Assembly (NCBI GenBank): GCA_000611715.1
Contig: AZYM01000213.1
Coordinates: forward strand, 1-64,000
DNA length: 64,000 bases
DNA from: Scolecobasidium constrictum UM 578
Lineage: Eukaryota; Ascomycota; Dothideomycetes; Venturiales; Sympoventuriaceae
Direction: 5' to 3'
Position numbers and translations under genes: made by a program. Positions within the stretch are counted from its first letter, which is position 1, and each line of letters starts with the position of its first letter. Below are positions 44,373 through 55,900 of this stretch, piece after piece. The notes below the pieces were generated by a model. It was not told the origin of the DNA and searched no databases. It saw only the letters and a program-made list of their open reading frames with translations.

Positions 44373-46439
44373 CTATGGTGACGAATCAGAGACCTTGACC
44401 CGCCAGTCCCGGAGCTCCTTGGCAGCCTTGCAGGAAGACACGTCCTTTATTTCATCAGCCAGCTCATTGAGCAGCAATTCCTGCTCGTAGCCTTGGACAT
44501 CCGGCTCCTTGCTCCGCTTGTAGCAAGTGATCTTCGGCGCCATGGCAAGCATGTCCAGCTCCGGGAGGCTGTGCGCGACCTCACGAATCGGAGATGCTTG
44601 CATGATCCAAATAATGTTCGCCAGCACAAATAACAAGATGGCGACGTGAGTTGCAATAAACGTACAACCAGTCCATGGCTGGATGGCAAGGCGCTGGACC
44701 GACTTGCCGCCGCGAGCAACAGTCAGCATGTTGTCTGGCAGGGCAAAGAAGTTCGAGGATGGAGATCGCGCTGCAAGGCTATAATTGGCAAGCTGGTGGG
44801 CGGTCACGGACCATTGTAGTGGAACGGCAAGAACGTTTTCCAGGGATGTGACGATGGTGCCAGTATTGTCCGGAAACACCTCGGTGAAGGTCCGATGCAT
44901 CCAGCCCAGATTGAAAGCAAGTGTAGCTACGGTCGCGTTGTCAATCGATGTTGCGTTCGGGGATGGCACGAATGCCTTCTCGAAGATGTCCATGTACTGC
45001 CTCGCATGCAGCGGGATCCGTTCTGGCTCGCTAACGGGCTGCGAGTGGATGATGGACAAATTGCGGCGATCGTAGATGGTGTTTGTATATTGCCTGTAGG
45101 CATCAATCTTGACTGTCCATTTCATTGGCGCTTGCTTCCATGAAGAATCCACGTCGCATTGGTTGGCGTCTTTGAGACGCTGTGGACACGCTGCCCAACC
45201 TGTTGCACCAGAAGTCAGTGTGAACATCTGGGACCGACAAAGACAGCTTACCTGCAGCAACACCTTGACCGACTTGCCGCGCACATACCTTGAGCGAGTC
45301 ATTGCTCAAAGAGCCCCCGTAGACACATTCTGCATCCAGAAATGAGAAGTCCCGGGGCAGACTAGTAAACGCAGTGATTATGCCAGGGGCATTGTCGACT
45401 TGAACAGCAGGATCATGGTCGAAATGGCCGTTGTAGAATGCCGAGTAGTTCGCTGTCGATCTGGCTTGTCTGACTGTCTCCATACCGCCTGGCCAAAGGA
45501 GAGGCCGACATCCATCATCACAGCCATCAAGAGAGGTTCGCACAGCATAGCGTGAGCTGCCCTGCAGATTCGCTGTCCAAGAGCCAATGAATTGGCAAAG
45601 ATCTGTGACGTTGATCGTACGGACAAGACGATCATCCATGGGTACGAGACCAGCATAGACCGGGACTTCGACGCCGGATGCGATGAAGTGTGTTTCGAAG
45701 TTGGCATCAACTATGGACTTGTTAGCCAAATTCCGGGTTGAAGGTTAGGTTGCTATACTTTTCATCACGCTCCCAATGGCGATAGCAAGTCCTGGAAGAG
45801 CTAGTCTGTATCATCGTCAGACTTTTACAGGACGATCAATGAGGTCGGAGCTTACCTGAGGACCAACAATAAATGAAGAATCCGACATGCGAGAACCAGC
45901 TTCGCAGTTGAAGTCCATTGTGAAGCAGGTCCGATACCAATGAATGTGGCGACCCGCGGGCCGTGGCCTGGTGCCCCGAGCTTGAAACGCACCACACTGA
46001 GGTACTCCTTGAGCATCGAGTCCATAAAGGTAGCAGACATTTGCGCAAAGATGGATATCAGCAAGTTGGCAAGAGTCGCATCGAAGATGATAGCACCGAT
46101 CTTGGGATGACCTTGGATCAGGACTCGGAAGACGAAGAGGCAAAGCGGCACGGCGAAGATGAAGCAACAGACAAGCCAGATGAGAAGGCCTCGAACTGGC
46201 TTGGAGCTGCGCTTGAAGGATTGCCAATGCCTAATGAAGACTCTGCGCAGACGTGTCGGTGCTGGAGCAAGGTAGATGAGACCATTGACGCATGCTCCGA
46301 TCACCTTATCCAGGACCTTGCCGGGCGGTGGACCTGTGGTGGGACCAGACCTGGATGGAATTGCAGCGTCAGCCCCAAAGTCATGCTCTGCAACAGACTC
46401 CTTCGATCGAGAGGATGGAGTCATATCCATACTGGCCAT
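44373..46439 (-). CDS. Fungal multi-pass membrane protein of unknown function
   Basis: Exons 46439-45856, 45805-45759, 45710-45252 and 45199-44373, 638 residues. Hydrophobic segments lie near residues 75-110 (LLIWLVCCFIFAVPLCLFV), 120-150, 180-210 (across intron 1) and near the end (IATHVAILLFVLANIIWIM, about 545-565), flanking a long extracytoplasmic loop with many N-x-S/T sites and cysteines. This layout is shared by large families of uncharacterised filamentous-fungal membrane proteins. The second exon is only 47 nt. All introns keep phase and each has a CTAAC/CTGAC-like branch site. No domain with known activity. Confidence 0.7.
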
Positions 46440-47323
46440 AGTCCGGGGACAAAAACAAGAATTGAGTAAGCATATTGCTCCCTCCCAAGCGCGAGAGACA
46501 TTGCGCTGTCCAGACTGTTATAGTGGTCACTGAGGCCGCTGGCGGCAGCCATTATCTTACGATGAATCTCATCATGGTCGAAGCAGCGACCCGGGCGCCT
46601 TGGTTTGTACGACGTCTCGTCGAAGGCAACAGATGTAACGTTGACGATACGAACTCGGCCTCAGTACCAAGGATGAGGTGAGACTTTCATACACAGTAGA
46701 AAGGCGTAGCTCGTATATTGGTACCTGAATGGCCAGAGAGTCATCACATCTTATTGGCGGCCTCACGGTACCTCTTCTTTGTCACTTATCACATGCTGTA
46801 AGACATCTCGCCCATCTTATCTGATCATCAACCAAGGCTGAGGCGGAGTCGTTCCCGTGTCTCATCGTATTACGAAAGGTGACTTTCCATTTCCGTAGCC
46901 GTTACTAGTTGTAGGGAGTTGCCCGTTGGCGCGCAAGACAGCTTAGCGGACTAGAGTCGTTCGCAAAGGCGTCATAGAGCCGCATAAAGGGCGCGAGGCG
47001 TTCTCGACTAAGAAACGGCTTGAGGTAAGACGAACGCTATTCAGGGCGCGGTGCGGCGAGCGAAGGGCGACATCGCGGGATTGAGTAGCAGCGCCGGCGA
47101 AGTCCACAAGGCGTGGAAGTAGAGATGCCTACGAATGCGCCATAAGCTGCTTTTGTGCCTTGAGCATCGAGGTGTTCGAGGTCTTCAAGGAGCTGGCAGG
47201 GGAGAAGTCATGGAATCACGCTAGTCCCATCTGGGACGAATATCTTTCGGCGAACTCGAATGCGACGAGCACCTCCGCCGTCTTCGTTGTCGACTGCATC
47301 TGCCGTAATCATCTCATCTGAAG
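46440..47323. other. Intergenic region upstream of the uS19m gene
   Basis: About 880 bp with no gene seen on either strand. The GC-rich part at 46900-47250 has no stable reading frame and no recognisable RNA. Confidence 0.5.
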
Positions 47324-47720
47324 ATGTTTCCGACGCGAGTGCTGTTAAAGCGCTCTGTGTGGAAAGGTATGCTTTTAATTCACCGGCCTATGCTACGGCC
47401 ACCGCTAACACTCAACACCACAGGTCCAAATATCTTCCCGTAACTCTTCGCCCATTCTTTTTCCCAGTCGCACATACTAACGACATATCTCAAGTCTCCC
47501 AATAATACGGCCGCAGCCTGGTCAGACCTCCGCTCCACCCGTCAAGACGCATGCGCGCTCCGCGACCATCCTGCCCAACTTCGTGGGCCTCAAGTTCCAG
47601 GTGCACAATGGCAAGATCTATCATGAGTTCACGGTGACGGAGGATATGGTGGGACATAAGCTCGGCGAGTTTAGTCCGACGAGAAAACGATTCAGCTATA
47701 CGAAGACGAAAAATAAGTGA
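47324..47720 (+). CDS. RSM19: Mitochondrial small-subunit ribosomal protein uS19m
   Basis: Three tiny exons: 47324-47366, 47424-47439 (16 nt) and 47495-47720, giving 94 residues, the size of yeast Rsm19. Spliced protein starts MFPTRVLLKRSVWKGPNIFP and ends with the hallmark of the S19 family: RSATILPNFVGLKFQVHNGK, then EDMVGHKLGEFSPTRKRFSY. Lys-rich end KTKNK. Intron 1 is GTATGC...CACAG, intron 2 GTAACT...CTCAAG (rare AAG acceptor) with a CTAAC branch site. The protein sits in the head of the mitochondrial 37S subunit next to uS13m. Because no exon is long it is easy to overlook; only the conserved C-terminus betrays it. Confidence 0.9.
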
Positions 47721-48071
47721 GCTAGGATAGATGGCGACAAATCCGTTACAGTCTTTGAGATGCTGGCGTTGCAGATGAGCATACTGCTTGTGGGGAGGCT
47801 TTGCTGGAGTAGGACATGAGCGTAGGAGGCGAGCAGGCAGCGTCCGAGATTATAAGTTCCTCGGAGCGTATCCAATGAGCTCGGTGCGATTGTCATTCGC
47901 CTTCAGAGCTGATGGCAGAATATGAGGGCAGGATCTGGCGGCTGGGCATGGACTGCTGATGTGTATACCACTGTACATGTAAATATATCTCACAGGAGAA
48001 TTTGCAAATTACTAAGAAGACACAATACGATGCATTCGATCAAGATCTGGGTATCACAATTCAAACAGATT
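47721..48071. other. Convergent 3' region
   Basis: 3' flanks of the uS19m and SEN54 genes; no feature recognised. Confidence 0.5.
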
Positions 48072-49307
48072 TCAAGCCTTGCCTCCACGTCCTCGTCCCC
48101 GTCCTCTCCCGCCACCCCTCTTTCCACCTGGACCTCTCTTCTCTGGCCTCTCGAACAGCTTCTCACAGCCAAAGCCCGTGTCCGATATGTCAATGAAGCT
48201 AGTAACGCCTTGGTCCACTACTGCCAGAATGACATCGCGATATCCTTGCTTCAACCTCTTGCCTAAAGGATCCTCTGCTTTGGGTGCATGATATGGCGTC
48301 TGCTGCAGTAATGCATCCAAGTCGTTGTCTGTGGGCAGAAGCGTGTCGCGTGCAGAGAGGACAGCGATGTAGAAGTCTGGCGGGCCGGGCGCAGTCTTCT
48401 TGAAGGTTGGGTTGGTCTTGTAGACATGCCAGCTTACTGTCAGACCTGACGATGGTTGTGTAGTAGGTGGTGGTACTTTAGCTTGCGAGCGAGGATCATG
48501 GAATGGCATGAGCGACAGCTGACGATATATGTCCTCCCAATTGCGGTAGAGTCCTGGCTTTACCATTGGTCCAAGACGAGCGCGATCGTTGTTGCTTGCT
48601 GTCGCAGGTGTGGAGAGCCAGCGCCAGAAATCTTGCAGAGAAGATGGTGTCGCTTTCGCTTCTGTTTCAGGAGGCTGTGGTACGTTGTGTAGATTGTCTT
48701 TGGCGCGAAAGACGTTGTACCCGGATCGCTTAAGGTACTGGTACACAGTGAACTGCTCCAGCGTCAGCCCACCTTCAGCTTCTCTGCCAATGAAAGCCGC
48801 ATAAGCTCCTTGCAAGCTCATCGGCAGCCCTTCATCCTCCTCTTCACCGTCTTGCGCCGGCCACCGCATATGCAAGCTGCCCCGCTCCAATAACCACAGA
48901 CATTCCTCAGGTAGCAACCACAGTCTCCTCAGCTTCTCCATCTTCTTCTGCCCTTGTCCATCTACGACTTCGACCTCCCTCCCTGGCACCACCCTCACCT
49001 TCCCCACGCTCTTGACCCATACACCAGTGGGGTTGAACACCCATGCGCCATTCTCTTCAGCATCATAGACAGCATACGAGCAGTCGGGTCGGTGAAATCG
49101 TGTCTGCGAGAGCGCAATGTGCATTGCCTCCCGACTAGCTTCTAGTGTGTCATTTTGTAGGTTCGTATTATGCGGCTCGAAGTCTTTGACGCCGCGAGAG
49201 GGGAGTTTCTGCTTCAGCAAGAAGCGGTAGTCTTGGATCTCCTCCTCGGGATCGTGGTCTTCAGATGGCTGTGGGCCTCTTATGTTGTCTTCGGAGGCGT
49301 CTGCCAT
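48072..49307 (-). CDS. SEN54: tRNA-splicing endonuclease subunit Sen54
   Basis: Single exon, 411 residues from the first in-frame ATG (MADASEDN; an in-frame TGA lies upstream). The Sen54 N-terminal domain is clear: LPSRGVKDFEP, then the LLPEECLWLLERGSLHMRW block and FTVYQYLKRSGYNVFR, with the C-terminal strand/helix part around YRDVILAVVDQGVTSFIDIS. Sen54 is a structural subunit of the Sen2-Sen34-Sen15-Sen54 endonuclease that cuts introns out of pre-tRNA. The end is an Arg-Gly-rich tail (GGKRGGGRGRGRGRGG), unusual for the family and suggestive of RNA binding. Divergent from MRE11. Confidence 0.9.
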   Translation of the reverse strand: MADASEDNIRGPQPSEDHDPEEEIQDYRFLLKQKLPSRGVKDFEPHNTNLQNDTLEASREAMHIALSQTRFHRPDCSYAVYDAEENGAWVFNPTGVWVKSVGKVRVVPGREVEVVDGQGQKKMEKLRRLWLLPEECLWLLERGSLHMRWPAQDGEEEDEGLPMSLQGAYAAFIGREAEGGLTLEQFTVYQYLKRSGYNVFRAKDNLHNVPQPPETEAKATPSSLQDFWRWLSTPATASNNDRARLGPMVKPGLYRNWEDIYRQLSLMPFHDPRSQAKVPPPTTQPSSGLTVSWHVYKTNPTFKKTAPGPPDFYIAVLSARDTLLPTDNDLDALLQQTPYHAPKAEDPLGKRLKQGYRDVILAVVDQGVTSFIDISDTGFGCEKLFERPEKRGPGGKRGGGRGRGRGRGGKA

Positions 49308-49679
49308 CTTCGTGACTTGAAGTTGGAGCAAACGCAGCTTCAATCAGTGTCTGAGATGATGGTGACTGGATCTTAGAACTTGAAAATCATAAGGCTGAGG
49401 AACATGCACGATGGACACCTCTAAGCCTTTCTCAGACTAGCGCAAGGCAATCATGTCACCTGATTTCGCGCCTCTCAGAGCCGACGCGATCTCGTGCCTC
49501 GAGCAGTTCCTCAATCTGCATGAATCTTTCCATTAATGTCTCATTTGCGTTTGCATAGCCTTGTGCCCTCGAGGAGTTCTTTGCGTTCAGATGATACCCA
49601 CATAGCAACGGAGCGTTTCTTTCCCGCAAACTCTCTTTCGTGATCAACCTCATTTCCGCCATCCAACAGAGAACGAAAG
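49308..49679. promoter_or_regulatory. Bidirectional promoter of SEN54 and MRE11
   Basis: 372 bp between the two start codons; no clear TATA box on either side, in line with housekeeping genes. No assignable factor site. Confidence 0.45.
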
Positions 49680-52008
49680 ATGCCGCGTCAACGCAATACG
49701 CAGCAAGATTCAAATGATGAGCCTTTGACAGCTGCTGACACGATATCGATTCTGATAGCGACAGATAATCATGTCGGCTATGCAGAACGCGATCAAGTTC
49801 GAGGCGATGACTCCTGGAAGACGTTCCACGAGATTATGGAGCTCGCCCGAACGCGTGATGTGGATATGGTTCTTCTGGCCGGTGATCTGTTTCATGATAA
49901 TAAGCCGAGTCGGAAGAGCATGTTCTACGTTATGAAGAGCTTGCGGGAGAACTGCCTGGGAGAGAAGCCTTGTGAGCTGGAGATGCTCAGCGATGGCAGT
50001 GAGGTATTTGGAGGGTACAAGTCATCTACTGCCTCACTTCAACGATCAAGCTGACAAACATGTAGTGCCTTCGATCATGTCAACTACGAGGACGAGGACA
50101 TCAATGTAGCAATTCCAGTCTTCTCAATACATGGCAACCATGACGACCCAACCGAGGACGGCAATTTTGCTGCGCTCGACCTGCTGCAAATGTCGGGTCT
50201 GGTCAACTATTTCGGCAGAGTACCTCAAGCCGACAATATCCAGGTCAAGCCCGTCTGCCTCCAGAAGGGCCGTACCAAGCTTGCTCTGTACGGCATGAGC
50301 AATACCCGTGATGAGCGGCTGTTCCGCACTTTTCGCGACGGCAAAGTCAAATTCTACCAGCCGGGCACGCAGAAGAACGACTGGTTCAATCTCATGTGCT
50401 GCCATCAAAATCATCATGCGCATACGCAAACAGGATATCTGCCAGAGAACTTCCTGCCCGAGTTCATGGATTTGATCATTTGGGGCCATGAGCACGAGTG
50501 TCTGATTGAGCCACGCTACAATCCCGAGATGAACTTCCATGTCATGCAGCCAGGCTCGTCAGTCGCAACATCCCTCATGCCTGGTGAAGCGAAGACCAAG
50601 CAAGTTGCTATCCTCAAACTCACAGGCAAGGAGTTCAAGGTCGAGCCCATCCGGCTAAAGACGGTGCGCCCATTCATCATGCGCGAGATTGAGCTTCAGC
50701 ACGAGCCAGCGCTCAAGAACATATGGAAGAAAGACAACAATCGCACAGAAGTCGTCCAGCACATGATGAGCATAGTAGAGGAGATGATTGAAGAAGCTCG
50801 GGAGGAGTATCTTGCCGCACAAGAAGACGACGATCCAGACATTGAAGTGCCTCGTCCGCTCATACGTCTTCGCGTTGAGTTCTCCGCCCCAGATGGTGGC
50901 CGCTTCGATATCGAGAATGCCCAGCGCTTCTCGAATCGCTTCGGTGACAAGGTTGCCAACACAAATGATGTGGTGCAATTCCATCGCAAGAAGACTGCTT
51001 CACGAAAGAAGGACAAGAACGATCCTGACATGCCTGATGCTGAGCAGATGGCTGCATTGGACCGTGCATCTGTGCCTGTCGAGAAGCTTGTTCGCGAATT
51101 CCTGTCGGCTCAATCACTTGCTATCCTGCCTCAGAATCAATTTGGCGATGCCGTGGCACAATTTGTGGACAAGTCTGAGCTCCATGGCATCTCAGGATTC
51201 GTCGATGAAAGCGTGAAGGCGCAGGTCAGTGCCATGATGAAGATGGAAGAGGAGAACGATGATGATATGGACGATGCCCTGGAAGCAAATCGACAGGCAA
51301 TGGAGAAGCAGTTTGAGAGAGGCGAGGTGCGGAGAAAGACAACACGGAAGGTCAAGCCTAGGCCAGACGAGTGGGACAGCGAGTTCGATGGTCACTGGGA
51401 AGACAACCCTGCAAGTGTCATAGCGGCTGAGGATGGTGAGGATGACGATGCAGCATCTGTCGCTGGAAGCACGAAAGGCGCAACCAGAGGCAGAGGCTCG
51501 ACACGCGGCCGTGGTAGAGGTGGACGAGCAACAATCGCAGCATCATCACGGACCACCAAAGCGGCACCAAAGAAAGCAGCTGCAACGACAGCACGTGGAG
51601 GAAGAGGCAAGAAAGTCTTCCAAGAAGAGTCCGATGACGAGGAGGAGTCTGATGTCCAAGTGGTCATGGAGGAAGACGATGAGGAGGAAGAACTGTTTGT
51701 GCAACAGCGACCTGCTGCGAAGAAGAAAGCTGCGCCTGCCCCCAAGAAGGCGCCGGCGAGGAAGGCGACGACGCAGAGCACGCAGAGTAAGCTCAACTTC
51801 TCGCAGGCGACGCCGAGGGCGACGAATGGAGTAGGAAGGAGTAGTGCGAGGCCGAAGGCTGCTGCTGCTGTGGTCATCGTGAGTATTTGACATCCTTGGA
51901 AATGGTTATCATATGGCTGCGGATGTTGATGTGTTGCAGAGTGACGACGATATCTCGGATGACGACGACGCATTCGAGCCTACCCAGCCGGCCCCACGAA
52001 GGCGATGA
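49680..52008 (+). CDS. MRE11: Double-strand-break repair nuclease Mre11
   Basis: Exons 49680-50014, 50066-51878 and 51940-52008, 738 residues. Phosphodiesterase motifs in order: IATDNHVGYAE (D-x-H), LAGDLFHDN, IHGNHDDP, the CHQNH box and IWGHEHECLIEP, which together bind two Mn ions. A capping/DNA-binding region follows and the C-terminus contains Arg-Gly repeats (RGRGSTRGRGRGGR), acidic runs and the last exon SDDDISDDDDAFEPTQPAP. Mre11 with Rad50 and Nbs1/Xrs2 senses, tethers and processes broken DNA ends, and protects telomeres. The last exon (23 codons) would be lost if intron 2 (GTGAGT...TTGCAG) were missed, leaving a false stop. Confidence 0.95.
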
Positions 52009-52941
52009 GGTGTGCACTGCGAGGTTGCTCTGCGTAGATGAGGTGCATCTGTGCTTGCTTGCGTCGACGGATGCTCCATGGAATGATGTTATTGTACTTG
52101 CGTTGATCGCCTTTGCGTTCGCCGGAGACCACTGGTTTGAGCCTTCTTGGACGCGCACGTGGGGACTGAAGCCTGGTCTAGACTCTGCCCGTTCCCAACA
52201 CATTGCGGTATTGCGGTAGATGCTTCCTGTACAAAGAGTTGAGGATGAAGACGGGATGCGAGGAAATGCCGGTTGAGGCGTCTAGAGGAAAGGCGTATAC
52301 ACCATCTTTGGGCTTGGTCGGGTCGCACCTTCCTCATGGCCACTACCATGGACAATTAGATACCCATGATCACCACCTTCCTGCTTCATAAGCATTTGGA
52401 ATACCTACATGCCATTGAATGCTGCCTGCCTTACAGCTGCTGGTGTCGACCGTGCTCGCGATGCTAATACCTTAGATCTCGCTGCTGTCTTCGCCCTCCT
52501 CTCTCCAACCATCAACAACAACCCGACCATCCACACTTCGTCACTCATTGATCGCTTTTGCTGGCCTGCTGGCTTCTGTGCTTCTTGGATTGTTCACACT
52601 CGCTTGTTCTCACTAATCTGTTGCAACCCAACTGCTGTCGCTCGTTTGGATATCACACTCGTTCTGCTGGCTTGCGCATTTGTACATTGGGCGCTGCTCA
52701 ATTTCATCTCACGCAGGTATGCTCACACCACGAGATACACCGATCTTTCTCCCTTCCAGCAGCACAAGATCCAGATCACGATCATGAAGCAGAAACTGAC
52801 AACAGACAGACACCATTCCTTGCATCCGCAACAATCCACCGCTCTTTTGCTCCACCGTTCTCACAAGACCACCAAATCCACCAATCAGGATCCCACAGCC
52901 TCGTCAACAGCCTCATCACCACACGTCTCGGAATCACCATC
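52009..52941. other. Intergenic, upstream region of the eIF4E-binding-like gene
   Basis: 3' flank of MRE11, then a pyrimidine-rich stretch rich in CCACC/CTTCC that looks like a long 5' leader or promoter. Open frames here (such as 52409-53146) lack coding character. Confidence 0.5.
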
Positions 52942-55900
52942 ATGTCTCCCAAACCCAAGGACTCCCGTCCTGCCTACAAGGTGGAAGAATTGCTCGCTCT
53001 CAGAGCCTCTGCTAGCGAGTCTCGCGTCAGTCTCGAGAAGTTTCCTGACGAGGATGTCATCAAAGGTATGTGACCCTAGGATCTCATCATTCATTTCCAG
53101 TACTACTGCCCCGATGTCGCGGCATACCGCTTCCAGATCCCACTAGCGCGGTTCGTGCTAGTGTTTTGGTCGTCGCCGTGGACAACCGCTTTTGCATAAA
53201 AGCGCGTGCTGTCGCCTGCTTTCCTTTTGTTTTCCTACACCAACTTTTGTACGAGTTTTTTGCGTCTTGAAACGCATCGCTTTTGTACAAGATGTCTGGC
53301 GAATACCATTATCTACACTTCGACGATCCGGACGACTCCCCAGAGCGCTATCAAGCGTACCTCGATTATGTCTGGAAGATCGACGAGGCGCGCCGTGCTG
53401 AAATCATGTTTCGCACCCAAGGTCGCGCTACAGTTGCTGATCCGCCAATCGTAGATCACGTTCTGAAGCACAACCTCACCGACCAGACCGTGACGATGAC
53501 GATTGAGAACCGTCGTCCTCAGCCAACCAGCACCGATGGACCAATCCACGGCAATCTGGCGCACGCGCAGTCCTTCAACGCCAGGAACACTGCTATCGGC
53601 GTTGGTGGTCCACAGTCCCAGGTAAAGAGACACTCCCCTCCAGCGGACGTCAAGGCTGCGATGGTCAGTCAGCTGCTCAAGCAGCATGGCTCTCCACCGC
53701 ACGTCAGAGTTACGGCCGGCGGTCGAATAGTTCCTAACGATCTCCAGCCACTTGGTAGTCCACGCATCCCGCACACGCCAACTGCTTATGGCAGCTCTCG
53801 CGGTTCTGGACGCATCCCGCACGCTCTTCCGAATGGTAACTACGGTGCTCCCCAGCTTCCTCAGGGCTTCTTGGCCTACAATCCGAATGGTGCCCTAATC
53901 CAATTCGTAGACGGTCGCTGGCAGCCAGTGCGCTCTGATGCCTTTGGTCAGCCGATGTACCAGATTCCACCACCGAACATGCCCTTCCCATCTGCCAACA
54001 GCGTCATGGGCATGATGCCTCCACCAATGCAGCCAATGGTCAGTCTGCATCAACTCCATGCTTAGGTTCAAGCTAATCAAGTCGACTCCCAGCACATGAT
54101 GCCGTACGAGTATCAGGCTCAGCACCTGCGTGTCAACGTCCCAAGCGGCATCGGTCCTGTCGTTCACGGTGACATCGATGCGCAGATCACCGTAAGTCAA
54201 GCCGAATACGAGCGCGTCCGTCAAGACAAGATCGAATTGGAGCGCCACGAAGTCAAAGCCTCGGACACACTGTCTCCGACAGAGCGTCAGGACATCGTTG
54301 CGCAGAAGCGCAACTACGTTCTCAGGCTCGACACCATTCGCAAGAAGATCAAGGACCTCGAGGCTGTCAAGGCTCGTGGAGGCTCTCCTGATGCATCCAA
54401 CGGCAATGGTTCCAGCACAAACGGCAATGGCGGGCTTGGTGTCTCCACATTCCCAACTCCTGTGTATAACATGGGCGGCATCGATGGTGCGATCAGCGCT
54501 GCTATTTCGGGTCAGCCATGGCCAATGCATCCTGCCTCTGCTGGAAGCTTCCTTCACCCGTGGAATGCGTTTCAGCCGGCGCAAGCTGCTGCGGTTGCTG
54601 CTGCTTCCCAGGTTGATCAGGACACTGTCGCTCGTCAGCCACAGCAGCCTGAGCCCACCATCGAGTCACCAGCCTCTGAGCCCAGTCCTTCCTCCCGTGC
54701 CCCGGCCACTCGTCGCTCACACGCAGTCCAGATCCGCGCGCCAAGCGAAACTGAGCAGCAGGCTATCGCTGCAGCTGGGTACGAGCATCGCGGCTACACG
54801 TACCCGGCCTATCGTCAAGGCGCCTCGAGCGCCCCTAGTGGTGAGCATCCATCTAATCTGAACCCTGCGAGTCCGAGTTACGAACCAGGAAAGCCGTATC
54901 CTCTGACGGAAGGGAGTCCTCCACACTTCGTGGTCCCCGCTCCAACCCCTATTGAGACACCGAATCCGCCACCTGCTGAGTTGGCCAAGCACTGGGTCTT
55001 TTCGCAGCAGCAGGTGCACGCGCAGTCTCAGCACAACACGAACCTTACGCATACGCACACACGAAGCCATGCCCAGGAACATGCCCGCCTCGCAATGAAC
55101 GACTTGAATATCAACGGTCGGCCCGATGCTAATAATATGGTCGCTGGCGTTGCGCACCATGAAGGAGATGGACATCGTAATGGGCAGGATGGAATGGCTG
55201 GGTCTGGGAATGTAGAAGTAAGTGTCCCCCTGTTGTTTCTTGCAACTGAAGCCTTCGTCCCGGGAAGCCAGAGCCAGAGTCGGAGTCAGAGCCAGAGCAT
55301 TCGAGCCAGGAATTTCGTGCCAGAGTCGATATCGAGCATAAGCACGGAGAATGCGGGCGATCGATATCAAGCGGTGCGAAGACCAGCACATGGCGCAAGG
55401 TACGTATTCCTCCTCCACGAGAACTTGTCTCCAGAATGCTAACTTCTCAATCTGTTCTCAATCTGAGGGCCACGAATTTTGACCACGGTCCAAGAATCAC
55501 ACATTGCAACACGTCGTCGACGGGCTGGAGCCACCGAACATACATCAGTGAGTTGCAACGAACATGCTAACAGTGGCTCTTCGCAGACCAACCGTTCCAG
55601 CGGCGAGGACAATGCCGAGCGTTCTTCGCAGCGTCCGACAAGCCACTCAAGTGTCACGACCACCGACTTCTTCCCAACGAATCCGCATGAGCACTCCTTC
55701 AACAAGTACATGTCGCGCATGGCCGGTACAGCTCAGCGTCTCTCGATGGAAGCCAACCCTTGCACACCGATGCGTGATCCTCATAACGGGGTCGTGAGCC
55801 CGATGACAGATCATCTGCATCCTCCGGCACCTCCAGTCTCGCCAGTCGCACAGTATGGCGTTCCACCGCATCTGCTTGCAAACTCGCCCGAGGACATGCG

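Noticed and set aside
55548..55586. 39-nt GTGAGT...CGCAG intron in the eIF4E-binding-like gene
   Set aside because: Shorter than any other intron here and divisible by three, so it is probably exon, though it could be a retained mini-intron.
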